A stretch of 64,000 nucleotides of DNA from Huiozyma naganishii CBS 8797 (GCF_000348985.1 NC_035929.1:372001-436000), one strand, 5' to 3'. Positions 17,986-27,876 are shown, counted from the stretch's first letter. Numbers and translations: made by a program. The notes: generated by a model not told the origin, from the sequence alone.

Positions 17986-19587
17986 TCAAAGCGCTTGTAA
18001 CACTTTCTCAATCCACTGGGTCTCAAAAGTCTGGTCCGAAAACTTCGTGACTGCGTCGTGCACACCCATCGTGGACCGTGTGTGTTTGTCTTGCGCGGAT
18101 AACTGCGATGCACTTTTGAATGCAGCGGCCAAGGTGCCGTACTGCGTGCCCCTCTCCTGTGTGTAGTCTCTATCGAACTTGTCGACGAAGAAGAACCCCA
18201 CTTGTGGGCTCACAATGTCTAACAAGGGCCCTGCGGAGGCGTGCACGAGCGGGATGAGCCCCGCAGCAATGTACTCTACAACAGCGATCCCGAAATGCTC
18301 ATTCCACATGGCATTGATGCCGTAAGTGGCCTTCCCAAGCTGTTCCTTCACCTCATCGTAGGAGCAATCAGTGAGGAAGCGCACGTCTCTCGCGGGCAAG
18401 TGCAGCACCTCGCGGGCGTACTCGATAAGTTGCTGGACGTAGTCCCTGTCCTCCTGTGACCTGGTGGACCCGATGAACGTGAGCGTGATGCGCGAAGTGG
18501 GGTCCTCCACTGTATCCGCGTACATTGCGTACTGGTCGAGGATCAAGCGGTGTCTCTTTTCTGGGCGGAACTGGGCGAGCACGACCGCTGTGTTGGCGCG
18601 TTGTTCTGCTGGGGTGACCTGTTCGACTAGTTTCTCCGTCGAGCAGGGCGGGTAGATGACCTGTGGTGTTTCACGCATCGCGTGCCATATTTGGGTCATA
18701 TGTCTGTTTGTCCATGTTGAGTTTGTAGTGCACACGGTGACAAACTGCGCCATACCCATGTAGAACCCCATGAGGAGACTCCAGTACATTTTCTTTGCCG
18801 TGCTGAGCCCCTGTGAGTTGAGCATATCTTGTTGGATAAGCGGGTAGTGCGTATAGGTGACAATTGGGACGTGAATCATCGCGAAGACAAGCAAATAAGC
18901 AAGCGGGTACCCCATTGTATCGCACCACACGTCTGGTTTGCAACGGGAGAGAGCCTCATGAGCGAGTTTGCAGGACCCGATGCCCTGGAACAGGAGTGTG
19001 AGTCTTGGATGGTTCTTCGCGTCGACTGCGTCCCTGCCTTTAAGGAACACAAACACGATACGGTTACGTGGGAGTGTGTAGTCAAACCTCTGGACGACGC
19101 TGGTGAGGATCTGTGGCCCAGTGACGTCCGTGTCCCCCGTGTACACAATGGCGACGTTTCTAGGGTCGTGGTCCAGTGTCGTCTGTACGGCCTTCCATAG
19201 TACTTTCTCGCCACCTCCACCGGCGTTACAGAACGGGTGGAAGAACCCGAAGAGGACATTGTCGTCTTGGGTGCCCTGGATGCGTGCTTGCAAGTGGGAG
19301 ACAAGTTTTGCCCTCTCTGTGTCATCCGTGGGGATGCACTCTCCGCCGTACAGGGACACATCGTGGGCGCAGTGTCTAATAAGCACTGCACGGACGTACC
19401 CCTCGTCATTCCCGAGCTCGCTGAACTTGATATGCTGTTTCCCACGGAGCAATTCCTTGAGCAGAGTCCTCTCCATGTGTTCAATGTTGGCACTGTCCCC
19501 GTACTCTCGTCTCAACCCTGCATACCACCACGAAATGCACGCGGCAAGCCACGCCTGCAGTGTAGCAATCACTGCCGCGAGAACCAT
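17986..19587 (-). CDS. ALG11: GDP-Man:Man3GlcNAc2-PP-dolichol alpha-1,2-mannosyltransferase
   Basis: Encodes about 533 aa (S. cerevisiae Alg11 is 548). Alg11 adds the fourth and fifth mannoses to the dolichol-linked oligosaccharide on the cytosolic face of the ER. The N-terminal hydrophobic segment (VLAAVIATLQAWLAACISWW) is the membrane anchor. GT4 landmarks are present: FFHPFCNAGGGGEKVLW, YTHYPLIQQDML, CTTNSTWTNRHM and the EX7E motif NEHFGIAVVEYIAAGLIPL near the C-terminus. The start is the first ATG; the frame continues upstream only through a GTG. It converges on the SLM gene and diverges from the PFK26-like gene with under 100 bp between start codons. Confidence 0.95.
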   Translation of the reverse strand: MVLAAVIATLQAWLAACISWWYAGLRREYGDSANIEHMERTLLKELLRGKQHIKFSELGNDEGYVRAVLIRHCAHDVSLYGGECIPTDDTERAKLVSHLQARIQGTQDDNVLFGFFHPFCNAGGGGEKVLWKAVQTTLDHDPRNVAIVYTGDTDVTGPQILTSVVQRFDYTLPRNRIVFVFLKGRDAVDAKNHPRLTLLFQGIGSCKLAHEALSRCKPDVWCDTMGYPLAYLLVFAMIHVPIVTYTHYPLIQQDMLNSQGLSTAKKMYWSLLMGFYMGMAQFVTVCTTNSTWTNRHMTQIWHAMRETPQVIYPPCSTEKLVEQVTPAEQRANTAVVLAQFRPEKRHRLILDQYAMYADTVEDPTSRITLTFIGSTRSQEDRDYVQQLIEYAREVLHLPARDVRFLTDCSYDEVKEQLGKATYGINAMWNEHFGIAVVEYIAAGLIPLVHASAGPLLDIVSPQVGFFFVDKFDRDYTQERGTQYGTLAAAFKSASQLSAQDKHTRSTMGVHDAVTKFSDQTFETQWIEKVLQAL

Positions 19588-19684
19588 CGTGTGCGTGTGT
19601 CTGCCCCTCTGCACCTGGTGTCTCTACTCTGTGGAAGTTCAATCCCAATTCAATCAAGAAACGTTTTGTTTACGAACCTTCGCT

Positions 19685-21361
19685 ATGATGTTCAGTAAAC
19701 ATAGGGGGAAGCTACCCACGACATCAACACATCGACACATGGGAGATACTGAGAGGACAGGACTACCCGAGTTTCAGAAGCGTCCCCTGGGGGACACCCC
19801 CGTGGATACGCGGGTAGTGTCACCACAGGAAGGTTCGCCGCCCCCCAAACCGCCCCGATGGGCCCCCAACCGGCCGCACTCGACACTCAGCGTCCCCGGA
19901 TGGACTGCCTCGCGGGACTCCCCCGACGGGTTGATCTCGAGGGGCGACTCCGGATCGAAGTTGCTCGTTGTGATGGTGGGACTCCCCGCGATGGGCAAGT
20001 CCTTTATCACCGGGAAGCTTGCGCGGTTCTTGAACTACTCCATGTACGCGTGTGAGGAGTTCCATATCGCTGACACGCGGCGTCGCTGGTGGCACTCGCA
20101 TGCGACGGGCTCCATTGCGCCCTGTTTCTTTGACGAGCGGGACCCAAGGGCACAGTCCCTACGGGACGAGTGGGCATTGGACACATTGGACAGGGCACTG
20201 GAGTACTTGCTCGAAGGGGATGGGTCTGTCGCGGTTGTGAACGGTACCAATATTACTGCGCGGCGGCGTGCGTTGTTGATGGCTAGGGTGAGGTCGCGGT
20301 CCCGTGTATTGGATGTGATGTTTTTGGAGTCCATTTGCTCTGATGAGGCTGTCATTGAGAGGAATGTACAATTGAAGGCGTCGAGTGCCGATTACCGTGG
20401 TTGGAAAGATAGTAAACTTGCCGTGGAAGATTTCCGTGCTCGTCTAGCACACTACCGTAGAGATTACGAACCCTTGGAGGACAATGAGAGGTTACAGTAC
20501 GTGAAGATGATTGATGTTGGGAAGAAAGTGATCGCCAATGGAGTACGTGGGTACTTGGCGTCTCTAGCCGTTTACTACCTGCTGAACTTCAATTTGGCGA
20601 CACGACAAGTGTGGGTGACACGGAACGGTGAGTCTGAGGATAACGTTGCAGGGCGAGTCGGTGGTGATTCACACTTGACCGTGAGGGGCCAACGGTACGC
20701 TCGAGCACTACACAAGTTCATTGACACACAGCGATCGATTCAAGAACAAGAACAGAGAGATAACCGTGAATTCTTCGTATGGACCAGCATGTTACAACGA
20801 GCAATTGAGACCAGCCACGATTTCGAAAACAGCGAGTACCCACTCAAGCAGATGCGAATGCTCGATGAGATCAATGCGGGGGATTTCGATGGCCTGACAA
20901 ACGCCCAGATTGAACAGATTGCCCCACGGGAGTATAAACTCCGCCAGTGTGACAAATTACGATACAGGTACCCGGGCACCGGTGGAGAATCCTACTTGGA
21001 CGTGATCAACCGCGTACGGCCCGTGATCACAGAGATCGAGAGATTGGAGGACAGTGTGCTTCTAATCACACACCGGGTAGTCGCACGTGTACTCCTCGGT
21101 TACTTCATGAGCCTGAAATTCGATGCAGTGACACAACTCGATGTACCGCTGCACTGCGTCTACAAACTGGATTTACTGCCCTACGGCATCAAGTGGACAC
21201 TGTACGAGTACGACGAGGTGAAGGACACCTTCCGTGAGCTACCCACTTGCCAAATGAATGTATCCAGAATGGAACAAATGGGCGGTAGCACACGCCGGTT
21301 CTCAATGGTCCCCACTGCACCAAGCACACCGACGACTGCCAGTACAGCGAGTACCCACTAA
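19685..21361 (+). CDS. PFK26: 6-phosphofructo-2-kinase (Pfk26-like) with a bisphosphatase domain lacking its catalytic His
   Basis: Encodes about 558 aa and makes fructose 2,6-bisphosphate, the activator of phosphofructokinase. The start is the tandem ATG at 19685/19688; the frame upstream overlaps ALG11. The N-terminus has a conserved short block (PEFQKRPLGDTP; yeast Pfk26 has LFQKRPLSDTP), then SPDGLISRGDSGSKLLVVMV and the P-loop GLPAMGKSF (about residues 98-106). The phosphatase-like half begins VWVTRNGESEDN. The catalytic His of active bisphosphatases (RHGE) is Asn here; S. cerevisiae Pfk26 has Ser at this place. The second half still keeps ITHRVVARVLLGYF. The long C-terminal tail of S. 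cerevisiae Pfk26 (827 aa) is absent. Order and strand next to SEC24 support PFK26. Confidence 0.9.
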   Translation: MMFSKHRGKLPTTSTHRHMGDTERTGLPEFQKRPLGDTPVDTRVVSPQEGSPPPKPPRWAPNRPHSTLSVPGWTASRDSPDGLISRGDSGSKLLVVMVGLPAMGKSFITGKLARFLNYSMYACEEFHIADTRRRWWHSHATGSIAPCFFDERDPRAQSLRDEWALDTLDRALEYLLEGDGSVAVVNGTNITARRRALLMARVRSRSRVLDVMFLESICSDEAVIERNVQLKASSADYRGWKDSKLAVEDFRARLAHYRRDYEPLEDNERLQYVKMIDVGKKVIANGVRGYLASLAVYYLLNFNLATRQVWVTRNGESEDNVAGRVGGDSHLTVRGQRYARALHKFIDTQRSIQEQEQRDNREFFVWTSMLQRAIETSHDFENSEYPLKQMRMLDEINAGDFDGLTNAQIEQIAPREYKLRQCDKLRYRYPGTGGESYLDVINRVRPVITEIERLEDSVLLITHRVVARVLLGYFMSLKFDAVTQLDVPLHCVYKLDLLPYGIKWTLYEYDEVKDTFRELPTCQMNVSRMEQMGGSTRRFSMVPTAPSTPTTASTASTH

Positions 21362-21565
21362 CACCAGCGACTGGCAGTGACAGCGACAGCGAGATGCCGT
21401 CGCGGTGTGCGGATGGCCTGGTTCTTCACTTCAGGTGTTACCCGGTGTTGATCTTTCTCGTCTTCGTCTTCGTGTCCTGTTGATTCTTGACGAGTCGAGG
21501 ACGCGGATTGATGCTGTTGATGAGTGGCTGGCTGGTGTAGGTATCGACAGCTCAGCAGAATACAG

Positions 21566-24364
21566 ATGTCGCACCACAGGAAGAGGGTGTATCCGCAGGC
21601 GCAGTTCCAGATTGGGCAGCAGGGCGTGGCGCCCGTGGGGGTGCCGCCAGTGGGAATGCCGCCAGTGGCGGGAGGACTGGCTATGGGGGCCGGTGCCGTT
21701 CCTATTGCTGGTCCTGGCGCAGGTGTGGGTCCAGGTGCAGGTGCAGGGGTAGGCGTAGCCGCTGGCGCCGCTTCACCGGTACCTGCTTCTGCCTCTTTCA
21801 CCCCTGCTCAACCGCAGATGGAACAACTGGCGTCAGGTATGGCTGGTATGCAATTGAACGGTATGCCACCTCAACAGATGTCGATGCCAGTGTCGATGCC
21901 AATGGCAGACCCAAGCGCTATGTACTCGCAGCAGCAACAGATGCCTCAAATGAACAGGAACGGGTCTGCAGTGAAACCAATGAACATGCTGTACCCGATT
22001 GACTTGCTCACAGAGCTGCCGCCACCGATCAGGGACTTGTCTCTGCCACCACCGCCTCTTATGGTTCCACCAGAGAGGATGCTTGTCCCCTCGGAGACGG
22101 CCAACGCGGCACCGGAGTACGTTCGGTGCACTTTGAACGCAGTGCCCAAGAGTAACTCTTTGCTCAAGAAGAGTAAGTTGCCCCTGGCGTTAGTCATCAG
22201 ACCGTACCAGCACTTACAGGACACGGTGGACCCTCCACCACTGACAGAGGATGGACTGGTCGTCCGTTGTCGCAGGTGCCGGTCGTACATGAACCCGTTT
22301 GTCACTTTCTTGGACCAGGGGGCCAGATGGAGGTGTAACTTCTGTAACCTCGCAAACGATACACCAATGCAATTCAACCACTCGTACGACAGGGGTGGCG
22401 CTCCAGGGCACCCACACCAACAGCAACAACAATACGCAAACCAGTACGAGAAGAACGAGGTCAGACACGCCGTCATGGAGTACCTTGCCCCGAAGGAGTA
22501 CACGCTGAGACAGCCACCACCTTCTACTTACGTGTTTGTGATGGACGTTTCGCAGAACGCTGTGAAATCTGGGCTGCTTGCAACAACGGCAAGATCTCTC
22601 CTGGAGACACTCGATTTCTTGCCCAACCACGATGGCAGGACCCGTGTGTCCATTCTCTGCGTGGACAACGCGATCCACTACTTCAACGTGCCCCTAGACG
22701 AGGAGCCAGAGACAGGTATGCAGATGCTTGACGTCGCAGACATAGACGAACCTTTCCTCCCAAGACCAAACGCGATGGTTGTGCCCCTGGCCCAATGCAG
22801 GGAAAACTTGGAGACTTTGCTTGCGAAAATACCAGAAATCTTCCAGTACAATGTGATGGCGAAGTTCGCACTGGGACCAGCCCTCCGCGCTGCGTTCAAC
22901 CTCGTCAAGAACACGGGCGGGAAAATCGAAATTGTGTCCTCCACTTTGCCCACAGCTGGGGTCGGGAAACTTGCCAAGAGAAACGAGGCAGGTGTAGCAA
23001 ACACACCAAAGGAGTCCGCTCAGTTGCTCTCATGTCAGGACTCCTTCTACAAGAACTTTACTATTGACTGCAGCAAGTCACAGGTCACGGTCGACATGTT
23101 CTTAGCGACAGACGATTACATCGACTTCGCATCGCTATCAAACCTTGCTCGATACACGGGTGGGCAAACCCACTTCTACCCTGGGTTCTCAGCGGCAAAC
23201 TTCTCCGATGTCACTAAATTCACAAAGGAGTTCTCGAAGCATCTATCCATGGACATCTCGATGGAGGCAGTCATGCGTGCAAGAGGTTCCACTGGGGTCC
23301 GCATGAACTCCTTCTACGGACACTTCTTCAACAGGTCCTCAGACCTTTGCGCCTTCTCGACAATGCCCAGAGACCAGTCGTACGTGTTCGAGATGCAACT
23401 CGACGAAAACCTCATGCAGCAGTACTGCTACGTGCAAATCGCAGTGCTCCTGTCATTAAACACCTCACAGCGTAGAATCAGGGTCATCACACTTGCGCTG
23501 CCCACCACAGAGTCCCTCAGCGAGGTGTACGCCTCCGCGGACCAACTCGCAATCACCGCTTTCTTCACGCAACAGGCAGTCAGCAAAGCAATGAACAACT
23601 CGCTTGACGATGCCCGCGAACTGATCAGCAAAGCGGTCACGGACGTCCTGGCGACGTACAAGAGGGAGATCGTTGTCACGAACACTGCAGGCGGCGCCCC
23701 ACTGAGACTCTGCGCCAACATGCGCATGTTCCCCTTGCTAATGCACGCACTGCGCAAGCACAAGGCGTTCCGCACGGGTGTCGTCCCCAGCGACCATAGG
23801 GCCTCTGCGTTAAACCATTTGGAGTCCGCACCACTCAAGTACTTGATTAAGAACATCTATGCGCGCGTATACTCGCTGCACGATATGGCTGACGAGGCTG
23901 GGTTGCCCGACGTCACGGGGAGCATCTGTCTCCCAGAACCAATCAACGCCACGGCGTCCCTGTTTGAGCGGTACGGACTGTACCTGATCGACAACGGCAC
24001 GGAGTTGTTTCTGTGGATCGGCGGAGACGCGGTCAACGAGCTTGTCATGGACGTGTTCGGCACGGGGGACATCCTACAGGTGCCCATCGGCAAGATGGAG
24101 CTCCCCATCGTCCAGGACTCCGAGTTCAACGAACGGATCAGGAACATCGTCGCAAAAGTCAGGGAACACGACGACATCGTCACGTACCAGACTTTGTACA
24201 TCGTCAGAGGCGCTTCCCTCAGCGAACCGGTCAACCACGCCTCAGCAAGAGAGGTTGCCGCGCTCAGACTATGGGCGACAAGTCACCTCGTCGAGGACAA
24301 AATCCTCACCTCAGAGAGCTACCGCGAGTTCCTACAGGCTGCAAAGAGCAAAATCAGCAAGTAA
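21566..24364 (+). CDS. SEC24: COPII coat cargo-binding subunit Sec24
   Basis: Encodes 932 aa (S. cerevisiae Sec24 is 926). Sec24 pairs with Sec23 and selects cargo at ER exit sites. The start MSHHRKRVYPQAQ matches the yeast MSHHKKRVYPQAQ almost exactly, so the 14 upstream in-frame codons are excluded. Residues 10-145 are Gly/Ala/Pro/Gln/Met low complexity. Then follow LYPIDLLTELPPPI, the zinc finger (VRCRRCRSYMNPF ... WRCNFCNLAND), the trunk (PPSTYVFVMDVSQNAVKSG), the beta-sandwich and helical regions, and the gelsolin-like domain (LYLIDNGTELFLWIGGDAV). Length and start favour SEC24 over the paralogue SFB2. Confidence 0.95.
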   Translation: MSHHRKRVYPQAQFQIGQQGVAPVGVPPVGMPPVAGGLAMGAGAVPIAGPGAGVGPGAGAGVGVAAGAASPVPASASFTPAQPQMEQLASGMAGMQLNGMPPQQMSMPVSMPMADPSAMYSQQQQMPQMNRNGSAVKPMNMLYPIDLLTELPPPIRDLSLPPPPLMVPPERMLVPSETANAAPEYVRCTLNAVPKSNSLLKKSKLPLALVIRPYQHLQDTVDPPPLTEDGLVVRCRRCRSYMNPFVTFLDQGARWRCNFCNLANDTPMQFNHSYDRGGAPGHPHQQQQQYANQYEKNEVRHAVMEYLAPKEYTLRQPPPSTYVFVMDVSQNAVKSGLLATTARSLLETLDFLPNHDGRTRVSILCVDNAIHYFNVPLDEEPETGMQMLDVADIDEPFLPRPNAMVVPLAQCRENLETLLAKIPEIFQYNVMAKFALGPALRAAFNLVKNTGGKIEIVSSTLPTAGVGKLAKRNEAGVANTPKESAQLLSCQDSFYKNFTIDCSKSQVTVDMFLATDDYIDFASLSNLARYTGGQTHFYPGFSAANFSDVTKFTKEFSKHLSMDISMEAVMRARGSTGVRMNSFYGHFFNRSSDLCAFSTMPRDQSYVFEMQLDENLMQQYCYVQIAVLLSLNTSQRRIRVITLALPTTESLSEVYASADQLAITAFFTQQAVSKAMNNSLDDARELISKAVTDVLATYKREIVVTNTAGGAPLRLCANMRMFPLLMHALRKHKAFRTGVVPSDHRASALNHLESAPLKYLIKNIYARVYSLHDMADEAGLPDVTGSICLPEPINATASLFERYGLYLIDNGTELFLWIGGDAVNELVMDVFGTGDILQVPIGKMELPIVQDSEFNERIRNIVAKVREHDDIVTYQTLYIVRGASLSEPVNHASAREVAALRLWATSHLVEDKILTSESYREFLQAAKSKISK

Positions 24365-24545
24365 CCTCCCCACCGCACCTCATCCACCATCTATATGTAC
24401 ACATATATCTACCATATCTCTCTGTATACAATTACATGTGTCTTCAATTACAAGACTCATACCGTTAAAGTGAAATTTTTCAAAGTTTGAAGGTCATCGC
24501 GACGCCTTCTTGTCTTAGACACAGAACAGCAATCATCAAGCCACA

Positions 24546-25289
24546 ATGGCACAGGACCAAAAAATGTATGTCCAACTCTAGAATCTACCACAGAAGCATG
24601 TGTGTGTACATGTCCCCTTTAATTGACCTGTTTTACTAACTGTAACGTGTTCTATGACCCCATTCACAACACACAATTGATATAGTGTCTCCAGGGCTGC
24701 TCTGTTCGATGAAATTGATGAACACAGCGGTGGTGAAGCACCTGTGACTGAACCGGACTTTGAATTCGTGGAGGTCGGTGTAACTGACGCAGTGGAGGAT
24801 TCTGTGAACCCGGAGTTCGAGCTGTTCCCGCTGTTCTCCGCGGGGGGGGTCACTCGCGTCGAGTTGGGTGGTTCCGAAGAGGAGGAGGTCGATGTGCGAC
24901 CCGTGCGAAACGAGGGTTATTACTTTGCTGAGCGCACGGAGGAGGTGCGAGAAAGGGCGCTCGCGGCGGCGGTGTCGTTTGAGCAGGTATTGGGGGTCCA
25001 GACAGCTGTGACGACCCAGCGGCGGGTCCTCGATGTTAGTGTATACAACTTGGGTGTTGAACACGAGCTCAGAGACGCAGAGAGGAGGAGGCGAAGGAAA
25101 CCGGGGAAAAGACAGCGGGATGCGAGGAGGGATGGGGCACGCAGGGTTCTGGAGAGGGAGGAACAGAGGCTGATGGTCAAGAAACTAATTAAGAAGACGT
25201 TCAAGCGGAGAGGGGGCAAGAAACACAAGAAACGGGCAGCCACGGTGGGCGAGGCACCTGCCACCTCGATACCGACCATTGCTCATTGA
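24546..25289 (+). CDS. YNL050C-like protein of unknown function, two exons
   Basis: The coding sequence joins 24546-24565 (ATG plus 17 nt, ending in phase 2) to 24686-25289, giving 207 aa starting MAQDQKIVSRAALFDEIDE. The intron has GTATGT at 24566, TACTAAC at 24634-24640 and the acceptor ATATAG ending at 24685. Splicing keeps the frame, and the second exon has no good ATG of its own near the conserved start. S. cerevisiae YNL050C also has an intron and lies between SFB2 and COG5, as here. The product is acidic at the N-terminus and strongly basic at the C-terminus (RRRRRKPGKRQRDARRDGAR; KKTFKRRGGKKHKKRA), which would suit a nuclear or RNA-associated protein. No function is known to me. Confidence 0.82.
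24566..24685 (+). other. Spliceosomal intron of the YNL050C-like gene
   Basis: A 120-nt intron with exact consensus signals: 5' GTATGT, branch point TACTAAC (24634-24640) and 3' TAG at 24683-24685, about 45 nt after the branch point. Confidence 0.9.
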
Positions 25290-25384
25290 CTAGCGCATAG
25301 CGAACGATCTATATGTGTATTACTATTACTACCACTACTATTTAAATCTTTAATTCGTGACGAGGGTGTCGTGCAGGTCAATCT

Positions 25385-26719
25385 CTACTTCAAGAATGAC
25401 ACGGACTTGAGCATGATCTCCGCATGCCGCTCGTCGTCCGGCATGCTCCCACGTATCGTCTCCATGAGATACTCCTTGTTCTTAATCAGGGATTTGCCCA
25501 CGGGCCCCCCCCGGTTGTAACTGATCTCCACTTGCTTCTTAAACGCCGGCGACAGTTTGTACCAGTACACGTCTCTCAAGTTAGAGATTTTGGAATCCCT
25601 CTGCGCGAACAAATATACGGTCAATAGAGTCTTGTGTACTTTCAGGTTCGCGTTGGGGGCCGGTACACGGGCCAACAGAGTCTCCAGTTGCTGCAGCCCG
25701 CTGTCCATACGCATGATCTCTTTGAAGCGAACTGAAAAGTCTCGTATTGAGTTGATCGTCCTCGTCAGTGTCTGACAGTCCGCATTCACAAGGGACAGTA
25801 CAAGCTTGTTTAGGATTGCAGCAAACTCTGCTGATGACAGCATATTCAACGCTTTGGACAGCTTTACAACCCGGTCAGGCTGGAAGTCAAGACTGCCATC
25901 CGCAGTGGTAGCAGCACGTCTCACAAACTCGCCCATTTCGCGCATCAGACTAACGGAAAGGTAGTTCAACAGATCCTTCGAATTCTTCTTCACGAAATCG
26001 TTTTCGATCTGCTTGATCAATTGTAGCGACTTGACGTTGATGTTGTTCTGCACGGTTAATTCGAGTTGTGAGTACAGCGACGCCAGCTTGTATATTTTAT
26101 CCAGCTCAAAGTCGTGGTACTTCGCGTTCGTCTGCTCTCTCAACAGCTCTTTGATGTTCTGGTAGATGTGCAAATATATGACAGCGTCTCGCAGTAAAGT
26201 GGATGTCTGGTGGATCTTGTTCAAAGCGTTCTGTAGAACGTTGGCATTCTCGTATGGCGACATGACCTCGTCCTCGAGCCTCTTGTACGACATGTTTATG
26301 TAATTGAGCGACGTGTCCAATCCATCGTGTATCATCTGTTTAGACGCCTCGTTCTTCGAAAACTCACCCAGCAACACGGAAGAGTTCTGGTTGATGATGC
26401 TGTCTATCCTCGAATTTACCTCATCCATATCGAAGGCCAACCGCTTCATCGGGGTTTCAATATCGAGCTCGGCAAGTTGTAAAGTGGTGAGTCCTGTCAC
26501 GAGCGAAGCACTGTCCCCATCTCCATCCGTGCCATCGCCATCTGTCCCTTCGCCATCCGACCTATCTTCGTTTGGGCCATTGCCATTGGGGCCCGGCTCC
26601 CCATCTTGAACGTTACTGCCGTTCGTCGCCTTCAAAAGTTCGTTGGCAAATTGCGACGTTGTAAACTGGTCATCCAAGACTGTATCAAAATCTTCTAACT
26701 CGTGTGGCAGTACCGACAT
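25385..26719 (-). CDS. COG5: Conserved oligomeric Golgi complex subunit 5
   Basis: Encodes about 444 aa (S. cerevisiae Cog5 is 403). Cog5 is a lobe B subunit of the COG tether, as is Cog6 encoded at 5.6-8.1 kb. The chosen ATG (26719) begins SVLPHELEDFDTVLDDQF, typical for the Cog5 N-terminus; the frame upstream has only a GTG. An acidic Gly/Asp repeat (GTDGDGTDGDGDS) forms a linker near residues 55-70. The rest is helical with a conserved block IDSIINQNSSVLLGEFSK. It shares a short convergent 3' region (95 bp) with the YNL050C-like gene. Confidence 0.87.
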   Translation of the reverse strand: MSVLPHELEDFDTVLDDQFTTSQFANELLKATNGSNVQDGEPGPNGNGPNEDRSDGEGTDGDGTDGDGDSASLVTGLTTLQLAELDIETPMKRLAFDMDEVNSRIDSIINQNSSVLLGEFSKNEASKQMIHDGLDTSLNYINMSYKRLEDEVMSPYENANVLQNALNKIHQTSTLLRDAVIYLHIYQNIKELLREQTNAKYHDFELDKIYKLASLYSQLELTVQNNINVKSLQLIKQIENDFVKKNSKDLLNYLSVSLMREMGEFVRRAATTADGSLDFQPDRVVKLSKALNMLSSAEFAAILNKLVLSLVNADCQTLTRTINSIRDFSVRFKEIMRMDSGLQQLETLLARVPAPNANLKVHKTLLTVYLFAQRDSKISNLRDVYWYKLSPAFKKQVEISYNRGGPVGKSLIKNKEYLMETIRGSMPDDERHAEIMLKSVSFLK

Positions 26720-26967
26720 CCCCCTAGTTATGATCCCCAACGATTGTTGATCAATTGGACGTACGGGAGGATGCTCTAAATGCTCAACAGACGCACAGAA
26801 CAAGGCTCTCTTCGTCACTGAATAATAACAATTCTTTTGAATAAAATGCTCTAATGACTACATATACATTACTATTATTGCTATCACCACCGGGAAGTGG
26901 TAGTAGCGGTCACAAAATGATACATGGAAAAAGACCTGTCTTCCACCCATGCGTGGTGTCCTTTTCC

Positions 26968-27588
26968 TCACTCCCACCAGCTGACTAGACCCATCCCATC
27001 CGTCTGGCAACTCCCTAAGATAGCGTAGGGGGGTGCCGCTGGTTTCTTCTTCTCCCCCGTCTCATCGTTGTCCTCCTCGTTCTTCGCGGCTTCGTCGCGA
27101 GCGCTTGGTTTGACGTCTATGAAAACCTCCTGCTCCACTCTGAACCTGATCATTTCGTTGATATCAAAGTACAGTTTGTTGTCGTCGTCCATCGCCCAGA
27201 CCCACGCACTCTCGTTGGGCAGAAAGTAACAGTTGTCAAACAGCATGTTCGCCGGTATGAATATATCCTGAAACATCTGGCCCTTCAAGGTCACCTGCAT
27301 CCCGTTCGCGTTACAGTTGGTGATCCACCCGGTCAGAATCTCCCCGACAAACGGCTTGAATATGAGCGCCCTGAAAGTCACGTTCGTGTACGTGGCCCCG
27401 TCCCCGGGCTTCAATTGACCCTCATCTACCTCGAGTAGATCGTAGACAGAGATGCACAGCCCCAGGTTAGGGATCACCTTGTTTGCATACTTCGTGTTCA
27501 ACTGATGCGTCACGGCAAAAGCCGTTTTCCGTTGAAATTGGTCGGGGGGCACCCTCACCAGCTCCTTAATCTTTGACAGAATGAACAT
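26968..27588 (-). CDS. RPC25: RNA polymerase III subunit C25 (Rpc25)
   Basis: Encodes 206 aa (S. cerevisiae Rpc25 is 212). Rpc25 forms the Pol III stalk with Rpc17, equivalent to Rpb7 in Pol II. The start MFILSKIKELVRVPPDQF is nearly identical to the yeast protein. An N-terminal RNP-like domain is followed by an S1-type OB fold (KPFVGEILTGWITNCNANGM ... DIFIPANMLF). The end, ILGSCQTDGMGLVSWWE, is the conserved family tail. A charged insert with Lys/Glu (ARDEAAKNEEDNDETGEKKK) lies before it. The gene diverges from LTV1 as YKL144C and YKL143W do in S. cerevisiae. Confidence 0.96.
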   Translation of the reverse strand: MFILSKIKELVRVPPDQFQRKTAFAVTHQLNTKYANKVIPNLGLCISVYDLLEVDEGQLKPGDGATYTNVTFRALIFKPFVGEILTGWITNCNANGMQVTLKGQMFQDIFIPANMLFDNCYFLPNESAWVWAMDDDNKLYFDINEMIRFRVEQEVFIDVKPSARDEAAKNEEDNDETGEKKKPAAPPYAILGSCQTDGMGLVSWWE

Positions 27589-27876
27589 CCAGACAAATCA
27601 CACACACAGACACACAATTGCAACGGCACAGGGAAGCTGTGGGCCACCACCATCGCAGAACCTGTTAGGCTGCTCTTAAAGCCTCTGATTGCAGTCTCTT
27701 TCGCTTTTGGTGGAAAACTTTTTGAAATGAAAAAAAAAATTTAAATGAGATTGAGATGCGATGGGCATCGCGACTTCGAGGACTACGAAACTTGGTTCTT
27801 GTGCAAGGGCGAAGACGGTCAGCAAGTGGAGGCTGAGTTTTTGTGATTGAGTTGAGGACATTACAAGGCGGTAAAA
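27589..27876. promoter_or_regulatory. RPC25-LTV1 divergent promoter with PAC-like and RRPE-like sites
   Basis: About 110 bp upstream of the LTV1 ATG are a GCGATGGG sequence (27768-27775, close to the PAC consensus GCGATGAG) and a TGAAAAAAAAAATTT tract (about 27728-27742, RRPE-like). The PAC/RRPE pair marks ribosome-biogenesis and Pol I/III genes in yeast, which fits both neighbours. The matches are not exact, so confidence is moderate. Confidence 0.5.
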
